This document shows, piece by piece, positions 10,496 through 20,161 of a DNA stretch of 35,947 bases; the first letter of the stretch is position 1; the number at the start of each line of letters is the position of its first letter. The position numbers and the translations under genes were made by a program. The notes beneath the pieces are model-generated. The model worked only from the letters and a program-made list of their open reading frames with translations, did not search any database and had not been told where the DNA came from. Source of the stretch: Entrophospora sp. SA101 (lineage: Eukaryota > Glomeromycota > Glomeromycetes > Entrophosporales > Entrophosporaceae); the NCBI GenBank assembly GCA_958430865.1, contig CAUDNR010000175.1:1-35947 (forward strand), read 5' to 3'.

Positions 10496-11100
10496 ATTTT
10501 CAAAATAATTCGTAAATTCCGTGTTGTCTTAAGATAGAAATTATAATTTGTGAAATGTAAGGAACGAATTGAAATCTATCAACCAATTATTAAAGAATGT
10601 AAAATAAACTATAAAATAATTGAATCGAATCAAGAAGAAAAGAATCTTTCCAAGAAAAAATAAAAATCAAAAAATAAATAAATTTTGTTTTTTGTTTTTT
10701 AAAAAAAAAGAAATCACCCATATTAATAATAATCTTATATTAATTGTTTGCATCTTGAATAATATAATAATAATATATAAAATGCAATTCAAAATTTCTC
10801 AATACACACGAATGCATGTTGTTGATTAACACGAATAATATTTATTTTGACCAATCCGATGCAATGAATAAATAAAGAAGCAGGGAGGGAGATTAAAGGG
10901 AAAACCCCATAACTGACATTCATATTAATATTATTATTATTATATAAGTGAAATAAACAAAATAAAATATACAGTGGGTACAATAAAATGTGTGTAACGT
11001 GTACACATCTCATTATATATTCCTTGTTAAATTCACATGTAACTTTATTTCTTTATTTATTACATAAGAACAGTTTAAATCTATAATGGTGTATAGATCA
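10496..11100. other. Upstream region of receptor gene (copy A)
   Basis: AT-rich flank with poly-A and AAT/TAT runs; no conserved coding frame. It should contain the receptor promoter, but no specific element can be identified. Confidence 0.4.
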
Positions 11101-12600
11101 CAACAAAATCAATCAATCAATATTAATTGAAAGATGATCTCGCTCGGACATTTGCATCATTTCCCCTTATATCAAGACTTTCCAATAATAACTGATGATA
11201 AGCAGGGTCACACGTATGAACAAATAACAAATATTTGGTACCAATTATGATGATTTTTATTTTAATTGGATTTACAATATAAAATTTACTTTTTTCTTTG
11301 ATGACCTAGTTTTAGAATTAAAAGGCGACGGCTACATCCAAATTGTGCGCAATATATCTACTTTGTATTGTGTGAAACATTTTGCCACCATATTAAGCGC
11401 GATAAGTACTTGCATTTTTGTCCAATTAAATTTGTATGCGAATTGGCATGATAAATACTTTTAGCTATCAAATTTCTGATGTATTTACTTCTTTTAAAGT
11501 TTTAATCATATTAGTAAATTCAATTTTTTCAATAATTTAGCATTGACAAATTATAGCAGATAAAACCTGCCGGCGTCCTGCAAGCAACTTGCACCATCCT
11601 ATAAAAATTGGGATAGTAACATGAATTGTTCAAAGAAACTGACATCCTAGTAAAAAATATCTGCTTCATGCTGGATTATCTGCGTCCTTCGCAGTGCTTG
11701 ATTGTCAATACAAACGAATCTTTTCTCCACTCTGCATCATTCAAACAAAGCCTCCTCCTCCAACCACCAGAATCACCCCAATAATCGCACCATTCTCATA
11801 ATTCCTTCCACACTTGAGAGCATAATAGATATTTTGAGTAGTATATAAACTCTGCCCAAATTAGTGGTTTATTGAAGCTGTTGCAATAACATTACCAACT
11901 CCACGATAAAAAGAAAGTATAATTTTGTTCTTGATTACATTTGTCTTGATGGCATTATCTTGTAGTCATTCCGTTTGTTTTTTTTTTTGATTCCAATTTG
12001 TATATATTTATGATATCAGTTCCCTTCATGTATAATATCACCAGATAGAACCGATTTAACTCTGTTATAAAATTTGGATTTCACCACGGCCAATGGCGTA
12101 TTCAACTAACTCTGGATGAAAGTCAACATCTCGAAAGCTCAAACTAGAGAGGGTGGTTTCTCTAGCTGCAAAGAGAGTTGAAGACACTCCAAAAAGAACT
12201 TCAATAGATTGATTCCACGATTTCATATCATTTTCATCAAACCAAGTTTGTCAAGAACCTCTCGCATTTGGTCAGGTGACAAAAGTTTAGCTATAATGTT
12301 TGTGAATTATCAACCAAACTTGCATTATTGAATTTTCTGATGGTTGTTGATATTCTTGTTGAAATTCCTTTCTATATATGTATTAGAAAAAAGATTTTAC
12401 AACAAGATTTAATACAAATCATGCTCACAGGTATTAAAGGACATTTGTGGATGCACTTTCTTGCAATTTGTTTGTTTCAGGATCATATAGAAATGGTTCA
12501 CTTACCTTTGGTTTGTACATAAAGTTAGAATGTGCGTTGTTCATCAACTTGAACAACAGAGTATACAATTCCATTTCTCTATAATGATTTCTTTTTTATC
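11100..12600 (-). pseudogene. Decayed coding sequence, unknown family (copy A)
   Basis: On the minus strand several 20-65 codon stretches stay open but lie in different frames separated by stops. In order: a block with ELYTLLFKLMNNAHSNFMYK and YDPETNKLQESAS (about 12580-12450); SPDQMREVLDKLG (about 12290-12245); a 65-codon stretch with WFDENDMKSWNQSIEVLFG and DFHPELVEYAIGRGE (about 12262-12065); then weaker blocks around YYALKCGRNYENG and DAGRFYLL down to about 11300. Base composition is less AT-rich than the flanks. This looks like one gene or transposon ruined by frameshifts and stops; the family is not recognised. Confidence 0.45.
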
Positions 12601-13164
12601 CTTGTTGATTGTTATTAGCTCTGATAACGATATTCTAAGCTTGGTTCATTTTTGACACCATATTATCTAACATATTCAATGTTTCTCTTGACGCAATTTT
12701 CTGAACATTTCCAAGGATAGAGTCAACGTATGATCGGCATAGTCAAATTTCGTTCACATGACTCATGTATGGCCAAAAAAAAAAATTTTTTTGTATTTAT
12801 AAAATAAACAGGTGAAAATAAAAGTTTTAAAAATACATAATTAGTGACTTTTTTTTTGACATACTACAGATTTTATTATTTTATTGAAATTCATATATAT
12901 ACGTTAGGCTGGCACCTATCCTTAATGGCTCTTTCTGCAAGCATTCATTACTATTACATGCATTTGTGACGTTTTTACTCTTACTGAAAAAAAGTTTCCG
13001 TTGATCATTGTAAATTATTGAAGTGAAAGCTTTATTCATTTTTGTCTAGTACTAGTTCAAATTCAATATTGACTGGCCAAATTCAGATACTCAATTCTTT
13101 TGTATGTAAAAGTTGCTCTACATACCAATATTGACCAGCTATGTGTGTTTCAGATTTTTTTTCA
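12601..13164. other. Intergenic, no feature seen (copy A)
   Basis: AT-rich DNA without a supported frame. CAATATTGAC occurs twice (near 13063 and 13127) just before the inverted-repeat element. Confidence 0.4.
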
Positions 13165-13695
13165 TTGCAACTTTGATTTCACCAAATTATATGTACAAAA
13201 AAAATAAAAATTTTTTACTCATTTCAAAAAATCAATTGTTCAAAAACGAACATAATGATCTCGTCCGAAAGTTTGATATGTAATAATAATAAAAATATTA
13301 AATAAACATCTATGTTTTTTCTTGTAGACATCATTTTTAATTTTTGAACAAAAATTTTCAAGTAAATGTTTTAGCTTTAAATGATAGTCCATGTGATGGC
13401 GGAATCATCGGTTTATGGAGCAATAATGTCTCGAACTAACAAGAATATCTTGATAAAAAAGATGTGATTACAAAAAATCGAAAAGAATCGGTAAAATTAC
13501 AAATGATGTCCCAATAAATTGATGAAGAGTGTGCCAAGGAGAATTGGATATAGAATTAATTATTACTTTATTATTAAATTTTGAATTTCGGGTATGATTG
13601 TTATGTGCGTTTTTGAACAATTGATTTTTTTAGCTTAATAAAAATGTTATGGATATGAAATTTCGCACATATAATTTGGCGAACCTAAGTTGCAA
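13165..13695. mobile_element. Inverted-repeat element, MITE-like (copy A)
   Basis: The arms 13165-13255 and 13601-13695 are inverted copies. A 23-base core is exact (13226-13248 against 13608-13630, containing TCAATTGTTCAAAAACG), and CCAAATTATATGT and TTGCAACTT recur outward in the same order with small indels. The interior has no open frame. It looks like a non-autonomous DNA transposon; the outer ends may extend some tens of bases further with lower similarity. The superfamily cannot be told. Confidence 0.65.
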
Positions 13696-14267
13696 AATGG
13701 TGATTTTTAAAACGTGCGCCAACTTTTGGTGTATATGATAAGAATCAAATGTTGTGACCCGAAACTCTGATACTAATATATACTAATGCTAACTTAGGGA
13801 AACCCCGAAACCGAAACTGCCCGAAACTAGTTTAGGAAAAAACAAAATCCGAAAACTAAATTCTTGCCAAGACCTAAACACATAATTCTTACCAAAACCA
13901 TAGTTCCTATCGTTAATACAAATGCGGATCATCTATAATATCAAAGGTTAAAAATTTTGAAATATCATACGATCCACATGTTGGATTTTGAAAAACTACC
14001 GCCATTCAAATTCAGAAATCCTAAATTTGGGGTAATAATTTTGTGTGTTACAATTTTTGAGCCATACTACCATATTTGGTAATGGATTTCTTTAATTAAA
14101 TGTCAAACTGTAAATAAAAAAAGGAAATAGATATAATGCAAGTAATAGTAAATCAATGAATGTATGTTGCGAAAAAAATGTTACACGAAATTTACTGTCT
14201 CAATAACAACAATAATAATAAAATTTGGAATTTTCAAATGCTAAGGCTCAGCCGATTTTTAATTAAG
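13696..14267. other. Intergenic with clustered CCCGAAAC motifs (copy A)
   Basis: No gene is seen. CCGAAAC-type words cluster at about 13758-13850 (four to five copies with related TAGTTTAGG), a motif also present near 6970 beside the hAT debris. The rest is AT-rich. Confidence 0.4.
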
Positions 14268-14329
14268 AAAATTAACTGATAAGTTTTCGAAGCTGGAGTC
14301 ATGAACAATAAAACTTATCGGTTAACTTT
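14268..14329. repeat. Short stem-loop downstream of the small gene (copy A)
   Basis: 20-base arms (14268-14287 and 14310-14329) pair with two mismatches around a 22-base loop; the core is GATAAGTTTT/AAAACTTATC. It lies about 55 bases beyond the stop of the minus-strand gene, so it would fall in that 3' UTR or be a tiny inverted-repeat element. Confidence 0.5.
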
Positions 14330-14383
14330 TTTTACAATGATGTAAAATTTTTTGTTTTAGTATTTTGAGCTGACCGATTGTTA

Positions 14384-14768
14384 CTATGACAATAAGCAAT
14401 TAATTTGAGTTGAGATGTTAATTAGTTGTGGACTTTCAATCCAACCTGCTTCATTGAACAGTTCATAATTTACTACACTCCATTCTAACATTATGGACAA
14501 GTGCCGTGCACGTTGGGAGTCTTCCTCCACATGATGGTTTTGTAAATTAAAAAGTAACTTGGAATATGTCTCCAATAATGGGTGATTAGAAAAGTCTATA
14601 ATTATTTTTTTGGTTCCATCATGTTCTTCATCTTTACGTACGCGTTTTCCTAAACTCGAGGATGTATTATCAATATTAATTATATCATCTGGATTGTCAA
14701 TTATATTGTCACATCCATCAGATGATTCATCCAGACTGTTAAGATTTATTTCAACTATAGCAGAGGTT
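14384..14768 (-). pseudogene. Exon 2 of small unknown gene, cut from exon 1 (copy A)
   Basis: Identical to exon 2 of the complete gene at 32001-32556. Copy A leaves colinearity at 14831, inside the intron, so exon 1 (start codon and basic N-terminus) is missing. As assembled, no complete product can be made from it. Confidence 0.8.
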
Positions 14769-14825
14769 CTAAGAGATGTACCATGTATTTAAGTTAAACA
14801 GGTTATTTTTGAAACAAAATTTTTT

Positions 14826-14902
14826 AACAACAACGACAACGACAACAACAACAGCAACAATGATATTCCCGACATTTCTTCTAAGGTTATTCATGGCTCT
14901 GT
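14826..14902 (-). other. Inverted 77-bp piece of ERV2 fused to end of copy A
   Basis: Bases 14826-14902 are the exact reverse complement of 5715-5791 (ERV2 exon 1). They overlap the colinear copy-A sequence by AACAAC (14826-14831). The piece ends at the N run. A fold-back join with a 6-base overlap, next to a gap, is typical of multiple-displacement-amplification or assembly chimeras. Confidence 0.9.
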
Positions 14903-14912
14903 NNNNNNNNNN
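14903..14912. other. Assembly gap (10 N)
   Basis: Ten consecutive Ns mark a scaffold join between the end of copy A and the start of the tandem repeat of copy B. The real distance and order are unknown. Confidence 1.
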
Positions 14913-16215
14913 TATTACAGTCAATATCATTAAATATTAACTATTGATGTTCACTCCATTTTAAATAATAAAACAGGCGGTAAGTATTTCATCATCATCA
15001 TCATCACTATTGCATTCACATCATTAAATATTAACTGTTGATTTTTATTTCATTTTAAATAATAAAATAGGCGGTAAAGTATTTTCATCATCGTCATTAT
15101 CATTATTACAGTCAATATCATTAAATATTAACTATTGATGTTCACTCCATTTTAAATAATAAAACAGGCGGTAAGTATTTTCTTCATCATTATATTACTA
15201 CATTCAAGATCATTATTTTTGAAAAAATATTAACTATTGATTTTCATTTTATTTTAAACAATAAATAGGCAGTAAGTATTTTCATCATCATAATCATTAT
15301 TACATTCATATCATTAAATATTAACTGTTGATTTTCATTTCATTTTAAATTATAAATAGAGTGTAAGTATTTTCATTATTATTATTATTACTAACAGTCA
15401 ATACAATATCATTGTTTTTGAAAAAATATTAACTGTTGATTTTCATTTTATTTTAAATAATAAATAGCACGTAAGTATTATTTTCATCATCATTATCATT
15501 AGTCAATATCATTGATTTTGAAAAATATTAACTGTTGATTTCATTTTATTTTAAATAATAAATAGCACGTAAGTATTTTCGTCATCATCATTATTATTGC
15601 AGTCAATATCATTGTTTTTGAAAAGTATTAACTGTTGATTTTCATTTTGGTTTAAAGAATAAATAGGAAGCAAGTATTTTTATCATTGTCATCATTAGGC
15701 GTTCAAACTTGAAGTTCTGTTTAACATCACCACCCATTTTTTTTCGGAAATTTGGAATTTAAACTAAAGAATTTTTATTTTTCTAAAAGATGTTAAACAG
15801 ATTTCTAAATTTGAACGGCTTTATTAAAATCAAATATTTTTGAAAAATATTAACTGTTAACTTTCATTTTATAATAGAAAGCAATGAAAAAAAAAAAAAT
15901 AATGTAAAACATTAATATTAAGTTTGTAAGTATTTTCATCATTATCATTACATTCAATATTTTTGAAAAATATTGACTGTTGATTTTCATTTACTTTAAT
16001 AATAAATAGATTGTAAGTATTTTCATCATCATTATTATGATTACGGCCAATATCATTGTTTTGAAAATAACTGTTGATTTTCATTTTGTTTTAAATAATT
16101 TAAATAATAAATAGTTGGTAAGTATTTCATCATCATCATTATGATTACAGTCAATATCATTTGTTTTTGAAAAAATATTAACTGTTAATTTTCATTTTAT
16201 AATAGAAAGCAATGA
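14913..16215 (+). repeat. Tandem repeat of intron-like ~95-bp units (copy B, longer)
   Basis: Eleven intron-like units can be delimited: 14980-15070, 15074-15167, 15171-15268, 15272-15359, 15363-15467, 15471-15565, 15569-15666, 15670-15877 (GC donor, carries the MITE), 15926-16009, 16013-16114 and 16118-16205. The 3-base spacers are gcg, gcg, gca, agt, cac, cac, gaa, then att and ttg in the second series, with a gcg also preceding the first unit. The series between 15881 and 16208 is the 328 bp absent from copy A. Both series end with the same AATAG-AAAGCAATG-poly-A sequence, a direct repeat of more than 30 bases that would explain a collapse or deletion. The left end is hidden by the gap. 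Confidence 0.9.
15698..15819. mobile_element. MITE-like insertion (copy B)
   Basis: Same 122-bp inverted-repeat element as at 562-683, inside the intron-like unit 15670-15877. Confidence 0.7.
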
Positions 16216-16434
16216 AAAAAAAAATAATTTATTATTAATTACAAAAAATTGTTCCTCAAGAATAATTAATTTATATTGTTCTCATTTATTATTTTACTTT
16301 ACTTTCGTCTTTTTATTACATTTATTCATTAAGTTATATTTATATATAATATTTTTATTATTGATTCAATAAACAATATTTTTATAAATTAATTCATATT
16401 GTAATGGATAAAACCACTTTTGAAACCGACAATT

Positions 16435-16704
16435 ATGCAAGCTGATAAACAAAGAGATCTTTTTACATATCATGTGATAACGTGCATTGTATTACATGAA
16501 AAGTATACTAACGTAGAGATATTCTTTCGGGCCACCTTTTATATTCAGTTGCAACGCCCTTATTTACTAGAGATACTGGACGCGAAAATAGTTGCAATCA
16601 TCGTCAAAAATAGTGCGATGTTGCAAGTCGCAAACCGTATCGCAATTGTTGATTGGTTGGTCGATGTAAATATTTTATGTATTTTACATAATATTCTGTT
16701 TTAA
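16435..16704 (+). CDS. Unassigned short open frame (copy B)
   Basis: Identical to 971-1240; function and reality are equally uncertain. Confidence 0.15.
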   Translation: MQADKQRDLFTYHVITCIVLHEKYTNVEIFFRATFYIQLQRPYLLEILDAKIVAIIVKNSAMLQVANRIAIVDWLVDVNILCILHNILF

Positions 16705-17925
16705 TTAAGGAACGAAACTCTTTCTTTTGTGTTTTAAATATAACCATCCCGCTTAATAGTGCAAGTTATCTTTAAATGTGACCTTTTGGTTTTTGAATGG
16801 GTCAATTTTCATGTCGATTTATTGCTCAATTTTTATATAAATTTCACAAACATTTTTGCGATATGCAAATTGATATGAAAAGCAAGCTTGCTTATAAAAA
16901 AAAATATGGTGCAAGAGGACCCCGCAAACTTCATAGATAGGTTAGTGTGCAGCTGGGTCAAATTAATATATTGATTAAATTTCAATTAACTTAGTGTTGG
17001 GGTCAATCAAATTATTATATTGTACATCAAAAAGGTTGGTTAGGTTTAAGAGGATCAAATATATTAGTAGTCAACGATCGTTTGATAATAAAATCAAATT
17101 AATATTAATATCTGCAGCACATTTAGTTATCGAAACATTTATGATTATGGTTATTCGAATATTTATGACTATTTAAAATTCCATCCATTGCTATTATCAA
17201 AAGTCTTCTTATGTATTTCGAATATTCCAAAGGAATGAAAGATCATTGTCAAAGCTCTCTTGTTCCTTTCACACAATCAAGACTAATTTTTATTGGCTGA
17301 TCGGAAGGAACAAATTTGTTGTTTCCATTAAACGATCCAAAAAAAATTCTGAAAAAAAAAAAGACATTTGAGTTTTGTGAATTAGGCTAAAAATGAAAAC
17401 AAAAAACCAGTTCAAAAATAGCTTCTGCTAAGCTAATAATGATGAACAACAACAATAAAGTGTTCATTCAGGTCCAAAAAGCAAGCTTCTACTAATAATG
17501 ACGAAATATCCAGTTCAAATAGTAACTTCTTCTACTAATAATGATGAATTACAACAAAGTGTTTATCTGATTCAAAAGGCAGCTGCTTCTACTAATAATT
17601 TACATCATCAACATCATCGTCAAATCCTTTCTAGTTTATTTTGCAGAATTTCCACATAAATTCTAGAACGTAGATCATCAGAGTATTTGGAAATTCCCGT
17701 GTTTGGAAATTTCCCTGACTGCATTCAAATTTTCTAAATATAGGATTGAAGATCTTTGAAACGTTGTTTCTTCTTTTATAATACAAGACAATTCAAATTC
17801 AATTTGATTAGAACAACATGATGAAATCAATAATTAAATTTAGGATCGATTGTTTTATTTATTATAAATAAGCGAACTATTTCGTCTTTAAAAAAAAAAA
17901 AAAGAAAAAAAAGAAATCCTAATTT
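16705..17925. other. Gene-poor interval with degenerate repeats (copy B)
   Basis: Identical to 1241-2461, including the diverged (A/S)STNNDE-like coding repeats near 17395-17595. No intact gene. Confidence 0.35.
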
Positions 17926-18038
17926 TTTTCAAACTCATTTTTTTTATATTTTACCTTCTTTAATAAATATACAATTAATTAATAATTATTGAGTAATTAT
18001 TTTTTAATTAATAAATTTAAAAAAAATGAGTTTGAAAA
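17926..18038 (+). promoter_or_regulatory. Inverted repeat spanning the DUF4112 start codon (copy B)
   Basis: 19-base exact arms, 17926-17944 and 18020-18038, the latter containing the ATG at 18026. Confidence 0.5.
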
Positions 18039-18325
18039 CTTACGTTACAAATAAAGTTGTAGATCATGTTTTAGAGAAAACATCCAACATACCCAATGCA
18101 CCACCCAATGCAAAAATAGCCAATAATTTCAACAATTACATTAATAGTGATAACATTAATAGCATTAATAATATTAATAAGAATTTCAACAATCACATTA
18201 ATAATAATAATAATATTAACAAAAATTTCAACAATTACATTAATAATAATAATATTATTAACAAGAATTTCAACAATTACATTAATAATAATAATAATAT
18301 AAACAAGAATTTCAACAATTACATT

Positions 18326-18385
<60 letters not shown>

Positions 18386-18397
18386 AATAGTTTTAAC

Positions 18398-18428
<31 letters not shown>

Positions 18429-19038
18429 GTAATGGTAAAAGTAAAAAAAATAAATGGAACATTCCAGCTGGATTAACAGAAAAAGAGGCAAAAACATTAA
18501 AAATTGTTAAAAAAAGAGCACATTATTTAGATAATGGATTTTGTTCGATTTGTGGAATTAGAATTGGACTAGAACCAATTATTGGTAAATAATCAAATTA
18601 TATTTGTTAAATTGACTTGATATATATTTTTATTGAATTTATCTTTATTTTATCTAGGATGTTTACCAGTTATTGGTGATTTTATGGGGGTTTGGTTATC
18701 ACTAATGTTGGTGAAGAAATCAAGAGAGATTAATTTACCACAATTTCTCATATTTCTAATGTTGTTGAATATATTTGTTGACTTTATGGTAAATTTACAT
18801 ATATTGTTTAAAATAAGATTTCTTTACATTATATTAAAAAAAAAAATTTTCTGACAAAAATTTTCCTTTTTTTTAGTTGAGCTTAACACCATTTTTGGGA
18901 GATTTTATAGATTTTTTATATAAAGCGAATTCAAGGAATGTAATAATATTAGAACAATATTTGATTTCAAAAACAAAAAACAAAACTTCAAAGATTGAAA
19001 ATGGTTCAATTGGATTTCAAGAGAAACAAAATAATTAA
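18026..19038 (+). CDS. DUF4112-domain membrane protein (copy B)
   Basis: Exons 18026-18584, 18658-18788 and 18877-19038; protein identical to the copy-A product (283 residues), including the length of the mixed AAC/AAT Asn run. Such runs normally change length quickly, so identity here argues that the two copies are the same DNA or separated only very recently. Confidence 0.85.
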
Positions 19039-19188
19039 TAATTAAATAGTAGAACTGTTAATTATAATAATTATAATAATCAACACACTTATATATATAT
19101 TCACATGTATATTTATACAAAATAGAAAATTTTCATGTACACAAAAAAATGATTAATAATAATAAATATTTAACATCTCTTTCAATTT

Positions 19189-20007
19189 TTAAGTATGAAA
19201 AAATTGTTCGTTTGGTAATTTAAGCAAGACAACTTCTCCATTGTCTTTTGTCAATGAAAATTCCAAGACTTTCCAATTTCTTTCCAATGGAATACGGATT
19301 GCACGAAAATGAATTTTACCTTTAGCTGTTAAATTCATAATCATATCATATGCAAATACCATTAAATTATGCATAAAATTTATTAATTAATATTATAATA
19401 AAATCAACCTACCTTTATTTCCTTTCACAGAATATTTCACATCCACCTTTCCTTTCAAAATATTAACTTTTCCAATAACCCAAGGCCAACTTGAAGAAAA
19501 ACCAATATTATTCCCTAAAGTTTCTATGGCTAATGGATTCTTTTTAATATGAAGTAGACTTGTTTGAATTATATTGTTGTTGACACGTTCATAATTAAAA
19601 AAACAAACAGTCGCCACTATCCACATTGAAACACCAACCACCCCATAGAAAACACGTTTAGCCTTTTCTTTTTCTAATTGTGGTAAAGGTTTCGGTTTTC
19701 TAGTAGTAAAGCCCTTAATAGTAGTGGTGGTAGTGGTGATAGTGCCATTATTATTAATGGAATTTTTGATTGTTGAAACTGTTGAAAAATAGCAAATTTT
19801 ACTATTGTTATTATTGTTACTAATAAAAGATTTTAAATTGATATTTTTATTATGTATTGTGATGGATTGATTCTGAAAAAAAGATCTGTTTAAAGCTTTG
19901 AAAGGATTTATTATTATTATAGGTTTACGAATTAAAATCATTTTTTTTATAAAGAAAATTTTTTTTTTATGAATCTCTACAATTTTATATTTGATATCAT
20001 CATCCAA
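19189..20007 (-). CDS. COA1: Cytochrome c oxidase assembly factor COA1 (copy B)
   Basis: Exons 20007-19413 and 19325-19189; product identical to copy A (243 residues, or 221 from the alternative ATG at 19941). Here the full upstream region is present: the gene is divergent from POL4, with 154 bases between the two start codons, so the promoters must overlap or be shared. Confidence 0.8.
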
Positions 20008-20161
20008 TCACAAGTCACCTACTACGGATTACAGCATTTATAATTGATATCATCATCATTAGCTATTTATTTATTGTTTGTTTGCACAAATTTTAATATA
20101 AAAAAAGGATAGAGGTTTGTGGTAATTTATTTTATTAATTTTAAAGACAAAGGAAAGAATA
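20008..20161. promoter_or_regulatory. Shared COA1/POL4 divergent promoter region
   Basis: The 154 bases between the divergent COA1 and POL4 start codons must hold both 5' UTRs and promoters. The interval is AT-rich with TATTTATTTATT near 20065 and TTTTAATATAAAAAA near 20092. No specific factor site can be named. Confidence 0.45.

Larger units (their letters stand above)
1..14831. repeat. Large direct duplication, copy A
   Basis: This block recurs at 15137-32448. Three constant offsets describe the relation: +15136 up to about 745, +15464 from there to 4588, and +17617 from 4589 to 14831. No other indel is needed, and every translated frame shared by the two copies is identical. Copy A lacks 328 bp of tandem repeat and 2153 bp of the POL4 gene. 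Its left end is the window edge and its right end is a chimeric join beside a run of Ns. It may be a true recent duplication or the same locus assembled twice; I favour the second. Confidence 0.95.

Noticed and set aside
10620..11013. Short frames on both strands upstream of the receptor
   Set aside because: Lys/Asn- and Tyr/Asn-rich translations of AT-rich promoter DNA without conserved features.
12328..12522. Plus-strand 64-codon frame
   Set aside because: Antisense to the decayed minus-strand blocks, which read more like protein.
14610..14792. Plus-strand Ser-rich frame
   Set aside because: Antisense to exon 2 of the small minus-strand gene.
15869..16084. Minus-strand Asn-rich frame inside the tandem array
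   Set aside because: It runs through the TCATCATC/ATTATT part of the repeats; repeat phase, not coding selection, keeps it open.
14913..16215. CRISPR array or bacterial-type repeat
   Set aside because: Units are ~95 bp, vary in length, have 3-bp spacers, and lie in intron-bearing eukaryotic DNA.
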